Positions 22,040 through 34,930 of a stretch of 64,000 bases of DNA are shown one piece after another (positions within the stretch are counted from its first letter, which is position 1; each line of letters starts with the position of its first letter). The translations under genes and the position numbers were made by a program. Below the pieces are notes generated by a model. It saw nothing but the letters and a program-made list of their open reading frames with translations, did no database searches and was not told the DNA's origin. Origin of the DNA: Pomphorhynchus laevis (lineage: Eukaryota; Acanthocephala; Palaeacanthocephala; Echinorhynchida; Pomphorhynchidae); contig WNNJ02003171.1 of NCBI GenBank assembly GCA_012934845.2, positions 1 through 64,000 of the forward strand. The letters are read 5' to 3'.

Positions 22040-25000
22040 AAAATTTAAACAAGTCCTTGTAAATTCATTCCACGAAATTCGCTTTAGAAATTTTAGCTAA
22101 CAAAATTTCATATACTTAGCATAAACATGATTGGCTACTCAAGGTCATAAATTTCATAGCTGTCAACTTTATTACAATTAATAATATAGCAATATCAAAC
22201 TGATAAACAAGAACGGTATTAGATCAAGAACGGTGCTCGCGTTTTCTCTATCATATCGAATTTATACATTTAAACAACACATTTATGTTGTAGCAGCGAA
22301 TATCTTGATAAAGTTATCTTTATTTAAAGTTAATTTTTACAATAAAATTACATCAAAAATAGATCTTTCAACTGCAATAATAACAAGCCTTCTGCACCTA
22401 CGTGAAAAGTTTCACGTCTAAATTACCACGAAAACTTTAAATATTAACGCAAAATGTTTTGATAACACAGATTTGATAACATATTTTTCAAATATGTTGC
22501 AAAAGCATTTTGTAAATTTAAAGTCAGAAAGTTCATAGCTGTGCACTTTATTGCAATTAATATCATGTATTTTTTAATCAAAAACAGAAGAAATATTTTA
22601 AAGAAATATTCCAAATTCTTAATATAAATAATTAAATTAATTATTTAATTAATTTAATTGTTAATTTAAAAATTATTTAAATAATTAATTATTAATTATT
22701 AATTAAAAATTATTAATTAATAATTAATTAATTATCGAAATCTTGACTATTTTTATTCAGTAAATCTAAAGCGATTTGGATTAATCAAAAGCAAAATTCT
22801 ATAACACTTTCAAGTGCTAGTGAACATATTTGGTAGACATAGTGAATAACCTAGTGAATACCCACATGATATATATATATATCAGTGGCTTATTGTATCA
22901 GTTAAACAATGTGACCATTTTCAAGTTCGTTCACTCGTACACATTTTCTAAACTTATTTCCAATAGATACGAAAGAAACAGGGGGAACTTTTCCTTTTCT
23001 TCTTTTCCAACTTTTCTAGCAAATGCTGTCGATGGGAATCTATAGATTGTAACTTGATTTGTTTTTCTTTATCTCAGTTCGACTTGAATGAATTGCATCG
23101 AATTGAGTATCAGACCTCTGTTGGTATTTAGTTCCTTTTCAAGTAAATTTTGTCAAATTAAAGTGTTGTTGAGGTAACTGTTCCGTATTGCAGAAGAAAC
23201 ATCATTCTTCTTTAGAGCTCCTTTATTCTTAGTGATCGTTTGGTTTGTCCCACATACGTAGCCACCATTCGTTGTAATTAATTTGATCCACTAAACCTGA
23301 TGTTCATTGTGATGTTGGTTTCTGATTGACAGATGCTAAACACCTTTTAGGTGGATAATAGACTGTTGGACAAAAACTTGTCGGCTGTCTTAAATCATCT
23401 TTCAACTAATCCAGGCTCAGGTTATTGGCGAAGGAAGAACACAAAAATATTTTTGTATTATATTTGTCGTTTTTGTTATGTTTGGTTATCAAACGAATAT
23501 TCTTTTGCATTTACGATAAGCCTGAATGATGATACATTTGGGAAAGCCACATTTTTTAAGTTTAGATAAGTGCTCTATCTCAATCATTCGTTTGTATTTA
23601 TCTAATCAAATTTGCAAAGATCTTATTGTTAAGCAAGTTCTGAAGTAATAGACAGCTTAGACAAGTATCAAAGACTATGAGCATATCCTCAACGTAACAC
23701 TAATATTCACCTAACGCTAATATGCAATTTTAGCAGGAGTTGGATAATCTTGCTTAATAAAAGCAAGATTATTTAAAATGATTGATAATCGGAAAAATGT
23801 CGAAATAATTTTGAAATAATCTTGAGCTAACAGTCAGAAAAAAATACTCGCTTTAATAGCATAATTGCTTAAGGTGAATATAAATATTTTAATGTATTTT
23901 CAAAATCTTTAAGACTTTGGCTTAAAGACTCGATGTGACTTAGTTTTAAAAGTTTAAAATATTAAATAGTTCTTGCAAAGTAGTAATTCTTCTTAATAAG
24001 TACTTGTTAACGCATCGGTTACTTTTAATAACTACGACATTTGCTTAATTTATGGAATGAATAATGCAAAAAATGAATTTGCATTCAAATTTTGTAGAAC
24101 TTTGAATACCTTTTAATGAATTTGTATAAAAAGAGCCAACTAGATTTCAAAATAATAACATTATAAGCTTATAATATATTATTATAACATTATTTATTTT
24201 ACAATCAAATTGCATAGATAAGTTTTTGGTAAATAACGAATTCAAGTCGTTTAACTTGGAGCATATCATTTTTAAATATTAATAATTTTAAAACATTATT
24301 TTATAATTTAATCGATTTTATATTTATTTTAAATATTTTTCATAGATCTTTATAAAGTTAAAATAATCCTTTTTTATTTCGGATGTTCGACCTGTTAGAA
24401 GATCCTAGCTCAGAAATATGGATTCATTTGGACTTTTAATAAAATTTAAAAACATTAATTTTTGAACATATAAACGATTAAAATATGGATATTGGTAATT
24501 GTGTGAAAACAAATTGAAAAAACAAATACTTAATTTCAACTTGAAAAAATGATCTTTTAGTAAAATAAAGTTTGCTGTAGAAATATGTGCCGGAAATTAA
24601 TACAAAATGATACGACCACCTACCTCTTCACGATGTAATATTTTATTATTAAAAATATACGTTTTGTTACAATATAACAAGACATCTTGAAATGACATAA
24701 CTTGATATATTGTGGTAAGGCATTATATATGTTTTCACGATTATTTGAAAAAGGGAAGTTGATATTTTTTCAAATTCTCAAATTATCACAGCCGTTGCTA
24801 AAACACAGAGAACGCTCAACATTGTGTTTCCTAATTTAAGCCAGTGATTGCTGGGAGTAAGAAACCAAAGTCCGAAAATAAAATATATTTTCAACTTTTT
24901 CTGTTATTCAAATCTTCTTGTATGAAAAGGAGGTTAGCGATCATGCCGGCATCAATAATGGTCAGTTGTTACTTTAGCAAAATGCTTCCTATGGGTATTA

Positions 25001-26660
25001 TGGTTACTAATTCATACCAGTTAAAAAATTAGGATTTTAATTTAATTTAATTAATTTATTTCTTGTTTAATAATTAATTTAATTTTTAATTAAAATTTTT
25101 TAATTTTTAATTTTTTATCAAGAAATGAAACATATATTTTAGTTGTTATTTCATTTTCGTAATAAATTACTTATTTATAAGTTACCTAACACTTCGAATA
25201 CATTCATAAACGATTATAGTTTATTCCTGTAAGTCCATAATTATTGAATGTAGAATTATTGAATTCTAATAAAATTAATAAAATTATTGAATTTTCATTC
25301 TCATGTAAATGAGAATCGACAAAAAAAATAAATTAACAGACAATTTATGACAATTTACAGATTTCCCGGTGATAAAAAATATAAATTTAATAAATTTTAA
25401 ATGCCATGCTTGCATTATCACGCTTATATTTTGCAAATATAAATTTACGTTATCAAATATTTTAAAAGTAAAAAAATAATTAAATATTTTAATACCATAA
25501 TCTAATGTTATATAATAATCAAATATTTGTAATTATGTAAGGATTAACAATAAATTACTAAAGACAACATGCTGTCAGCCAAATTATCAATATGGTTGTT
25601 AGCTAAGCATTACTGATCAATTTAACTATTTGTCTAAAATATTAATGCGTTATAAAAGTTTATCTAATACGTAATTAATTATTAATACGTAATTTATAAA
25701 ATCTAAAAGCCAGAATGCAATGTCGATATAATACGGCAACATTTACTATAAATTATTATCGAATTTAAGAATTATTGTTTAAATTATAAATAATATACTA
25801 ATAAATATTATTTTCAAATATTATTGTAATATTACCTCAAGAATAATTTAGCACAAAAATTTATTAAGATGTTTAATAATGGAAATTAATATTTTAATAA
25901 TAAATGTTTAATAATTGAAAAGAGTCAATAAGTCAAAGAGTTAATATTTTATCAATAATTGATAGTAATAATTGGAAGTAATTTTATTCTTTAACATATT
26001 CCACGCTAAGTAAAGACTAAAAATTTGAAATGACTGTCAGTGTATTCCATATAAAAACAACAAATTTATTGCTGTCTAGCGTCATTTGTGATGATAAGAC
26101 AAGTTTTGGTATCGGAAAGCTTTGGAATAAAACTCAAGAGAAATTTAAACTCAATAGAAATAAAACTCAAGAACAATAAAACTCAAGAAATTTTAAAACT
26201 CGAGAAATTTTTAGTTATTTCTGAATTCGAGAGATTAATCAACAATGAGTTTTATATAAACTACTGCTCCTTTCCGAATATTTATTTAGTTTACAGAAAA
26301 ATAACTCCTTTCTGAATAAATAAATATCATTTAATGAATTATAATTTTAAATAATAAATAATTTATGGGTTTTTGATTAAAAATGAAATTAAAAATATCA
26401 AAACATGGTTAATATCAATACACATATCAATTGTATAAATTGTTCATTCGTAGTGACATTTTGCAATCGTAATTTGCTAAAGCTACAAAAGTTAGTTAAC
26501 CTTTAAAAGTTAAAGGAATTGTACATGTCTATTTATTGCCAGGTTTTTAAAGTCCAGCTCGTTTTAAAAGCGAATTAACGGATCAATATTAAAATTACTA
26601 TATTTATTATATTTAATATATCAATAATATTCATACTTCTTTTCAACACATGCAGAATTT
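22040..26660. other. Intron 3 of the ARMC8-like gene
   Basis: About 4.6 kb of AT-rich DNA. I see no element or conserved protein; frames up to about 75 codons are low in information. ATTAATTA-type runs occur near 22630-22735 and 25040-25110. Confidence 0.5.
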
Positions 26661-26666
26661 ACTTAC

Positions 26667-27115
26667 TGGACAACCTGGTGACATGCCGGCCGATATGTTT
26701 GCCAAAATGGACAATGTAACTCGAATTAGCATAGTGTTCATATCAGTGCCAATCGGAACAGCTTGGGTAATTCTCATTTGCTCCGAGTCTTCACTTGAGC
26801 TATCTTCATCATCGTAAGGAAGGTCACTTTCTGGTAATGTGACAGGACATCCACCAGTTCTATCACGACCATCAAGTGGAGGTGGATTTGAAGATGGTTG
26901 CATAGAGTAAACTCGTCTAAGCTCAATTTCTGACGCGGCCGCCTTTCTCAAAGTTTTAGTAAGGGTTGAGAATACTTTCTGAGACATTGCATCATTTGCC
27001 AAGTGCCTTACGATATGACATACCGATCTTGACAGTACATGATAGCAGAGAAGAGCTGATAATTTTAAAGGAGGAAACGATGAATTGATTGCATCTATGG
27101 CCAAATCCAATAGAC
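26667..27115 (-). CDS. ARMC8-like gene, exon 3
   Basis: The acceptor is CTTAAG before GTCTATTGG and the donor is GTAAGT at 26666. After completing a split Arg codon it encodes 149 residues. LKLSALLCYHVLSRSVCHIV (about 16-35) strongly resembles the [20 protein letters not shown] repeat of ARMC8. ESDLPYDDEDSSSEDSEQ (about 95-112) is an acidic, serine-rich insert absent from vertebrate ARMC8. TLSILANISAGMSPG (about 133-147) resumes the armadillo helices. Confidence 0.8.
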
Positions 27116-27119
27116 CTTA

Positions 27120-28180
27120 AGAAAATCACAAACGAATGTTGATGTAATAATAATCGATAAAACAATAATTCATTAAAAAACATCTGTAAACTTTCAATAA
27201 CTCGTAATTGCAGAATAAAATCATTTCGATATCATTCTCATTTCAATAGAAAAATGGTTCTACCAATCGGTATAAAATATGATGTCACAGCTACTTAAAT
27301 TAATATATAAGAATCATTCACATCGTGCAACTTGGATCAGATAAAACGTATTCTTTCTTTTAAGAAATAAAATAGATAAAATGTTTGTTAGAGTACACTG
27401 ACTGGTGATCGATATAGCGATTTTTAATTAGAGCATTGCCTTATTCACTTCACCTCTCTAAGATACTTGAGTAAAATTAAATTAAGTTTACAAAATAATA
27501 ATTACTTTTCGTCTGATACGAGATGATGGAAACATATTAGCATTTGCACATGAGCGAGCTTATAACATATGGGGCTGAGAATAGATAAAAACAGCATAAA
27601 TCTTGATAAATTAACAAATAACAAAATCAGTAATCATTTTAGAATTATGAGAAATTTTAGAATTACGAATTTTTGTAAATTAGTTCATCAAATATTTTAT
27701 TTAAAAAATAAAATATACGTTTAAATATACGTTTTTAAATATCCAGTTTGATAAATATTTAAAAGATCAATAAAATAATATCAAATTGTAATATCAATTA
27801 TTAAAATAAAAATTGAAATATTAAAATAATAATAATGTAATATCAATTTTTAAAAAATTAAAAGCAGATATATAAAATTATTATTAATTAACTTATTATA
27901 TTTAACTTTTCTTCATATGTCCATATTTATAAATATTTAGATTATCACTAGGTAAACGTTGCTGTAGAGTTAAGAAAACTATATGAAAATATTTTTTAAA
28001 TATCAAGTTTGTAATTGAAATTTTTTAACATTTATTACGTATATATAAATATTTATATATAAATATATATTATTATATATTTTATATACATATAAATATA
28101 TTACGTATAATTATATATAAATATAAATATTTATATATAAATATTAATATATAATATATTAATATTGGCTATTCTTTAAT
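27120..28180. other. Intron 2 DNA, no element seen
   Basis: AT-rich sequence with TATAAATAT-type low-complexity runs near 28035-28165. Confidence 0.5.
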
Positions 28181-28182
28181 CA

Positions 28183-28395
28183 AATCAGCTAACTGAGTCT
28201 ACGTATTTAATATAATTAAAAAATAATAATGCTAAATCAAAATTTAATAATTAAATAATAAAATAAATAATTGTTTTAAGATTTTCTATAATTTAAATCA
28301 AGTTAAAAAAATGAAATTTAAAATAAAAGTCATTTTTATGAATTGACTAATAAATAACAGACGTTGTATCAGAATAAGACAAACTATTCAATGTA
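28183..28395 (+). repeat. 220 bp PLE-associated repeat, plus copy 1
   Basis: Starts with AAATCAGCTAACTGAGTC and runs to GACTAATAAATAACAGACG and AGAATAAG. It matches the copies at 29428 and 30073 and the inverted copy at 13886-14112. Confidence 0.85.
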
Positions 28396-29159
28396 GCAAT
28401 AACACAATATTGCATAATATTGTGTTATTGCTAATATTGCTAAATCACACAATATTGCATTCAAGTATAATATCCATTGCTAATTAGGTTCGTCATCGTA
28501 ATCCATTACTTTGCTAAATCCTGTTTTACAAATTATTAACAAAAATTAATAGTAGCTTTAGAAGAATTTAATTTAATTAACTTCATGCAGAAGTTTATAA
28601 GTTTACGTTCACTGTCATCACGATGAGTTTACGTTCTCATCAAGGTCTATCAATAATCCGATAGGTGAAAAATTAAAGACGAGATGATTTCTGAAAAATT
28701 GTCTGAACTTAATTCTTATTTTTAGAAGTATCTTTTAAGTCTAGGGTGATTTTCTATCATTTTATCAACAAGGATGAGTGCTACTACTTTAATGCTAGAA
28801 GTAGCTTTAGAAGAATAAAAAAGTGAAATTGATTTTGAGTGACCAATGCGTGCCAACGGCGCATTTACAAGCCTCGAAAAATGAAAAATGATCAGTGATA
28901 AAAATAATTTCGCAGATGAATTTGAATAGTATGATCAAGTCGATCGGATGTATGAAGAGAGACTTCTTAAGCCAAAGAAATAATATAAACACCGAATAAG
29001 TGCAAATTTATCATCAGACGCAAATACATTCCAGACATAAGCTACGATAGATCTAGTTAAGAAGTATACTTAAAACTACTATCAATTCTACTAAAACCGT
29101 TGAATTACGGATATTCTACATAATTAAGAAGTTACACCGGCTACTGATTAAGAATAAAG

Positions 29160-29640
29160 AGCAAATCGATACCACCAAGTCACATGTTGTGTACCAATTC
29201 ACATGTAGCGAAGCTGGATGTAGCACCAGCCAACCAAAATACATTGGTTACCCAACCCAGACATTAGATAATAGATTAAAACAACACGAAGGCGCCATCA
29301 AACAACACATAGAAGAGCAACACGGTAAGATTCCAACCACGCACTTCATCCATGCAAATACAAAGACATTAAAAGCACGATGGTTCAGTCAACAACTTCT
29401 GAATCTTCAAATCGTTGCTGATAAATCAAATCAGCTAACTGAGTCTACGTATTTAATATAATTATAAAATAAACAAAACATAATAATGCTAAATCAAAAT
29501 TTAATAATTAAATAATAAAATTAATAATTGTTTTTAGATTTTCTATAATTTAAATCAAGTTAAAATAAAAAATTGAAATTTGAAAAGTCATTTTTATGAA
29601 TTGACTAATAAATAACAGTCGTTCTATCAGAATAAGGATT
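29160..29640 (+). mobile_element. PLE GIY-YIG remnant running into 220 bp repeat
   Basis: An open frame (29189-29461) reads YQFTCSEAGCSTSQPKYIGY, then PTQTLDNRLKQHEGAIKQHI and KIPTTHFIHANTKTLKARWF. This matches the GIY-YIG endonuclease of Penelope-type elements: the FTC-x5-C strand, KYIG-x-(T)-TxTLxxRLxxH, and the later THF/TLK segment. Its last codons run straight into the 220 bp repeat (29428-29640), showing that the repeat is the 3' end of this PLE family. Only about 90 residues survive; no RT precedes it. Confidence 0.7.
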
Positions 29641-29837
29641 AGAACATGACTTTTGATTAACTTTTATATTTCGATTCACAGATTATGTGCATTACCTTAA
29701 TTGCACAAGAAAAAATGCCTGTATCAGTTTAATTAAAATATAGTTATGTCATTTAAATTAATTGTGATGACTGTGCAATTAATTATTTAGTCAATTAATT
29801 ATAATTAATCATGAAAATATTTATTTGTTTCTTATAA

Positions 29838-30010
29838 TTAAAACATAATAATGCTAAATCAAAATTTAATAATTAAATAATAAAATTAATAATTGTTTTT
29901 AGATTTTTTATAATTTAAATCAAGTTAAAAAATGAAATTTAAAATAAACGTCATTTTTATGAATTGACTAATAAATAACAGACGTTGTATCAGAATAAGA
30001 CAAACTATTC
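29838..30010 (+). repeat. 220 bp PLE-associated repeat, 5'-truncated copy
   Basis: Begins within the repeat at ATAATGCTAAATC and ends with GTTGTATCAGAATAAGAC. Followed by an ATTCAATGTAGCAATAACA word that also follows the copy at 28183. Confidence 0.8.
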
Positions 30011-30072
30011 AATGTAGCAATAACAATGCTAAATCACACAATATCGAATTTCTATCGACTTGAATGAATGAT

Positions 30073-30300
30073 CAAATCAGCTAACTGAGTCTACGTATTT
30101 AATATAATTATAAAATAAACAAAACATAATAATGCTAAATCAAAATTTAATAATTAAATAATAAAATTAATAATTGTTTTTAGATTTTCTATAATTTAAA
30201 TCAAGTTAAAAAAATGAAATTTAAGATAAAATTTAAACGGTGTATCAGAATAAGAATAAAATTTGAAATTTAAAATAAAAGTCAATGTAATATATTCAGT
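30073..30300 (+). repeat. 220 bp PLE-associated repeat, plus copy 3
   Basis: Starts AAATCAGCTAACTGAGTC; its end is rearranged near 30225-30290. The four plus-strand copies within 2.1 kb suggest local tandem or repeated insertion typical of PLEs. Confidence 0.8.
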
Positions 30301-30680
30301 CAATAATATACTTGATTCCGTTGATAGTAGATATAATAAATATGAAGTATTCAAATAAAAACGATTGTTTCTTTTTATATTGAATAAAACCGGATAAATA
30401 AAATAGTTTTTCTTCAAATAAAACAGTTCTCAATTTGCTCTTTCTTCAAATGCTGTTATATGATTTGCCTTATATGCAAAAATAATGAGTGATATGACAA
30501 AGATATAATTTATTAGAAATATAAATTTATTCGAATTTACGAATTTATAAGTTATTTAAATTTAGTTTTTATTTTAAATAAAAACTAATATTTATTAAAC
30601 GAGCATTTCTATATATTGAAAAATTGACCATTTTATAAACAGTCACACAATTAAAATGGTGACAAAATTATGTAACTTAC

Positions 30681-32187
30681 GGTCATCACATAAAAAGCGT
30701 TTCCTTGATCGATCTAGTCTTGAGCATAACGCAGCAATGCATTGAAATACAATACTTCGGAAAGATCTGTCATCCAACCAGGGACGCTTTAAAGGAATTG
30801 CCGGCATTGCGTACAAAATCATGTGGTCACAAGGATCAAAGCAAAGAAAGAATCTGCTCCACTGTTGCATATCATAAGATATAGGTGTACGAAATACGCA
30901 CCGGCCACCAATCACAGACCATTCTTGAGATTCGGCATCTGTTTCATTCGCAGGTTTTTTCCTTGGTGATTGAAGATATTCCATTAAACGCTTAGGAAGG
31001 TTATCGCAATAACAAGCAACTTGTTCCAGCCTAGGATGTCGTGGAACTATCTTCAACAGCAATACCATTGCCATGGTTGGAATATTAAACACGTCTTCAC
31101 TGTCTCCTTCCGTGCACAACACGCATGCCAATCTGCACAAGCATGGAATGAGTAACCTTGAAGCTCGAATCTCACGAACAGGAGAAATAACCCTAGACCG
31201 TAACATGCATATACACAACGCCATTGCAGATAGTAACTGAATAATAGATTTTTGCACCGACTTTGTCAACATAAAAAGATGATCAAGCAAAACTATATCA
31301 GTGAGCTCATGGTTATCGTCAAATCGTTTTCGATTCGCTTCACGTATTCTAGCAACAATATCTTTTGGGCTTTCACCTTCGACGCGTGAATCAAAGTAGT
31401 CTTTAATGTCTATTTTAGTCGGGGTTGATAGTTTATGATAAAGATATTCGCGAATCTCGACCCGAGGAATAAGACTAAATATCAGACTTAGAATATGAAG
31501 AGATAGGACTATATTATTTACATTAAGTTCAGATTGCAAGAAAGAGCTTAATTGTTTCATTATTATAGTACGACGCTCTTGTCCACTGAATAGTTCACGC
31601 ATCGCTTTACGCTCAATAAAAAGTATAGGTGTGCACCTATCAAAACCACATTTGTCACCCTGCTGGCGATCATCGTATGCAACAGTAAACAGGCGAAACA
31701 TTAAATGGCATACAGTCTCTAGAGTTGGACCATCCTGATTATTTATTAGAGTAAAGAAAAGTTTTAAACATTCAACATCTAATAAAGGCGGACCACTTCT
31801 TGTCGGGTCACTTCCTCGCCTCGGACTTAAAAAAGCTGCTTCTATTTGAAGAGTAAAAGTACTAATTCTTTCTCGCTCCAGTCCACAAGTTAGTCTTACA
31901 ATAAGATTGGTTATAAATTGTGCGCATGCTATTCCGTAAAAATTTACATTCAATTTCAATGCGCTAATAGTCTTTTTACACGCTTCCTCCCATTTCGATA
32001 ATTTAGGCAGTCCGCTCGATGATGTAGAAGCCAACGCAAGACTCGCCAAGATTTGAATATACTCATTAATTAATTTACTCTTATCCGACAGTTCTGTACC
32101 TATAAATTCATCAAGCAAGAGATGAGGGAGCTGTTGCTGATAAGCGGCAGTCCGGATTCGATCAGAAGTTAGTGTATAGAATCGAAG
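30681..32187 (-). CDS. ARMC8-like gene, exon 2 (main exon)
   Basis: Encodes about 502 residues of alpha-helical repeats in one open frame. ARMC8 (GID5) is a scaffold subunit of the CTLH/GID E3 ubiquitin ligase in cytoplasm and nucleus. The acceptor is TATTTTAG before CTTCGATTC and the donor is GTAAGT at 30680 (phase 1). Matching stretches recalled from ARMC8: LPHLLLDEF with LINEYIQILASLAL (near the start); MKQLSSFLQSELNVN with LSLHILSLIFSL; LLIPCLCRLACVL followed by LEQVACYCDNLPKRLMEYL (about 400-460), resembling TLPCLVRMC and ASITDHLIAMLADYF. Overall similarity is low, so another armadillo scaffold is possible. The frame is free of stops over 1.5 kb, unlike surrounding repeats, so the gene appears live. 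Confidence 0.75.
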
Positions 32188-32189
32188 CT

Positions 32190-33600
32190 AAAATATTTAA
32201 ATATTAAAAATATTTCTTAAACGTTAGTAGTACTAAACATGAAAACAAAATTATATTGCAAAATAATTTATATATTATTAATATAAATTAATTATTATTA
32301 AAATTATTAATTAATTAAATTAATTATTATTAATTATTATTAAACAGATAACCTGAATTATATTCTTGTCATTATTGATTAAGTTTCAAATTGACAATTA
32401 TCTATTATTATCTACTTTACCACGAATACGTCATGCAATTACAAACAGAAGGTACAAAAATATCCGTTTTTTTCTTTGTTATATTTTGTAAAGTAATGGG
32501 AACTAAATAAAAAGTAAAATTAGTTTTTTTCCAGAGATTTGCGATATGTCGACAGTTTTAGCTTTTATCTTCGGTTATTTCGACAAGTCCTACTATTATC
32601 TTCAAAAAATCAAAAAATGTTTATCTAACCAGTTTTATAACAATTTTTGATATTTAAGCAGTTAAATAAAACAATTTTAATTTTCTCCAGATAATAGCAG
32701 TTACATATTGAAAATCTTTGTATAAACTATTTTTTACTTTTTCTTCGTTCCTATAACAAATAGAAATAAAATAGAATGGATGAATAATTTTGCTTAGTTT
32801 AAAACTTTGTTGGTGATATGAATTTAAAAATTTCAAATAGTTCGAAATGCGAAAATGAGATATAAACTTTCAGTAAGTTTTAACTTTTTTACATCGTCAA
32901 ATTGTATTTATTAAATTTTAATTAATTAAAACATTTATAATATTTTAAATAATTTCTTTATTAAAAAAATCTTAAAAGCTAAGAATAAACAGAGAAATAT
33001 TTCCTGATATTAGTAAAAACTTTTTTCAATTTTAAAACAGTTCTTAAATTTTTAATTTGATCTTTAAAATTCACATTTATGTTTATGTGAATTTATATTT
33101 AGGAGATCCACAAACACAATAAACTGCAAAATAAATACCAAATTTTAATTCGTAAATAATCACTTGAATATATGAAATCATTCAGCGTCCTGACTCATTA
33201 AAGTATCTCGCGTATTTTACTCTATTAATCACTACTAAATTCAAACACTCTTTAATCAAAAGCTCAATAAATAACAAAATTATTTCTGAATTATTATAAA
33301 TTTATTTAATTGCAGTAAATTTGAATAATTAATGGTTATAAATATGGGTAATATTCAGAAGTAACAAATGACTAAATTTGCTAATTAGTAAAGCAATGTA
33401 GATGAAACACAGATATATGCTGTTATGACAAGTATATCCGTCTTCAAATTCCCTGTAACGAAAATGCTTAACAATAGAATGCGATAAATTAGACGATCTA
33501 ACTAAATTAATCCTCATATTATATATAATATGAAAAAAGACACCCACCCAATGCAGAAGGATATCAAATGATATATATATCAAACATATTTGGAGATTAT
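32190..33600. other. Intron 1 DNA, AT-rich
   Basis: No coding pattern or clear element. ATTATTAATTA-type runs occur near 32270-32340. Confidence 0.5.
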
Positions 33601-33610
33601 ATTATTATAC

Positions 33611-33802
33611 AAACCGCCTTGGAGATTCTTCGATAGATTTTTCATATCTTAAAAATTGTAGATTCAAATCCAAGTAAGTATTCACTTCCAAATTTATAGA
33701 TTCATACTCCATATTACCTGAGTGTTGGATACTCAGATATCATATTTGAATCTACAATTCTTAATATGTAAAAGAATCCATCAAAAAATCTCCAGGGCGG
33801 TT
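33611..33802. repeat. Small foldback element in intron 1
   Basis: Inverted arms of about 58 bp (33618-33675 and 33746-33803). They share AAACCGCC(T/C)TGGAGATT, TTAA(A/G)AATTGTAGATTCAAAT and a GAT(A/G)GATT word, with roughly 85 percent identity and a 70 base spacer. It looks like a MITE or an inverted SINE pair; the AATCCATCAAA word is shared with the SINE-like region at 17.5 and 17.7 kb. Confidence 0.6.
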
Positions 33803-33901
33803 TGACTGAGCAGGTTTTTCTGTGAAACTATTAAGCAATTTAATTGTCTAAAATAAGCGATTTAATTATCTTTTTGCCGTTAAAGTTAATGTGAAAAAAA
33901 C

Positions 33902-34030
33902 CTTTCTAAGAACATCGTATTTCTCATCTTCTAAAGATGCTAGACAGAGCGAATTAGTGAGTTTTTGTAGCTCTAAGTAATGCATTTGCTCTTGGATATT
34001 CACTTGCGGCCGGGGAACCTCAGCTTCCAT
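33902..34030 (-). CDS. ARMC8-like gene, exon 1 with start codon
   Basis: A 129-base exon of 43 codons, MEAEVPRPQVNIQEQMHYLE to EDEKYDVLRK, ending in phase 0 at a GTTTTTTT donor (33901). It joins exon 2 to give DVLRK-LRFYTL, an amphipathic continuation. The start was chosen because it is the first ATG after the acceptor-like TTTGTTTTTTAG, whose AG (34039-34040) lies eight bases upstream. It has no similarity I can place, as expected for the variable N-terminus. Confidence 0.7.
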
Positions 34031-34038
34031 ATTTATAT

Positions 34039-34060
34039 CTAAAAAACAAAGATAAAATCA
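34039..34060 (-). promoter_or_regulatory. Splice-acceptor-like site before ARMC8-like ATG
   Basis: On the minus strand, TTTATCTTTGTTTTTTAG is followed by ATATAAAT and the ATG. It has a strong polypyrimidine tract. It is either the 3' end of a 5' UTR intron or a trans-splice acceptor. Confidence 0.5.
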
Positions 34061-34644
34061 AATAAAAGTTAATAAAATCAAATCTTGGAAGCTACTTGCT
34101 AATTATTATGATACATCATAGAACGTGTCATTTTAGTAATGTCGGAAGTATAAATTATCGTTGTAGTTTTGTCGCTGAGCTTAATTAAAAGTTCATATTA
34201 GTTATCATATTGCATAACCGTTCATAAACTACGTGTACATTTCGTTGATGATATTCCGCCTTACTTTTCGCCGATTTTAAGACACAGTTTCATGTAATAA
34301 ATAAGAACATGTGCTCTGTAAATTAGATATCTTATAAAAATAAGAGAAGCCGTTTAACATTGACTATTAACGTAATATTGAACAATGACACATGATATAA
34401 TTCGCATAAGTAACTTTACAGGTACCTTCTAAATAATATTACTTAGTCAATAACATTTTTATCGAAGGCATTCTATAAAATTTATTAAAGGGAATGGTAC
34501 TCGTAGCATAAAGGTTCGGTGCTTTGAAATGAAAGTTTTACAGCTATCGTTTTTATTTCAAAAATTTATTATGTTCACATATCATTAGAAGTAAAGCACC
34601 GAAAGTAAAGCACCGACTTCAACACTATATTTGATAAGGGGGCG

Positions 34645-34760
34645 TATCCGCCTCCCCCTAATCGACTTCCGTTCTTGTATGTCTCCCTTTCATAGCTTCT
34701 CTTCTCAAAAATTGATGATGCATCAGCCTTTTCGACAATTCTTAAAAAAGTTTGATATCA
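34645..34760 (+). mobile_element. L2/CR1-like LINE fragment
   Basis: A short piece matching the RT thumb region of the LINE copy at about 38330-38440. It shares CGTATCCGCC, ATCGACTTCCGTTCTTGTATG and CAGCCTTTTCG words. No other part of that element is adjacent. Confidence 0.75.
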
Positions 34761-34867
34761 AATAAACATACAATAGACTTTAATGTCACGTGCAAAGCCT
34801 TGGAACAAAAATTTGGAACGAGAACAAAAATTTTAAGAGCTTAAACATACAATATTAAATATATACA

Positions 34868-34930
34868 ATCAATCCAGTTCCAGATCAATCCAGTTTTAAA
34901 TCAAACTAGTTCCAGATCAATCCAGTTCCG
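34868..34930. repeat. Short degenerate tandem repeat
   Basis: CAATCCAGTTCCAGAT recurs with variants CAATCCAGTTTTAAAT and CAAACTAGTTCCAGAT. It sits immediately before the 5' end of the L2/CR1-like LINE copy 1. Confidence 0.7.

Noticed and set aside
27991-28170. Possible promoter from TATAAATA words
   Set aside because: These words are part of low-complexity AT runs found throughout the window.
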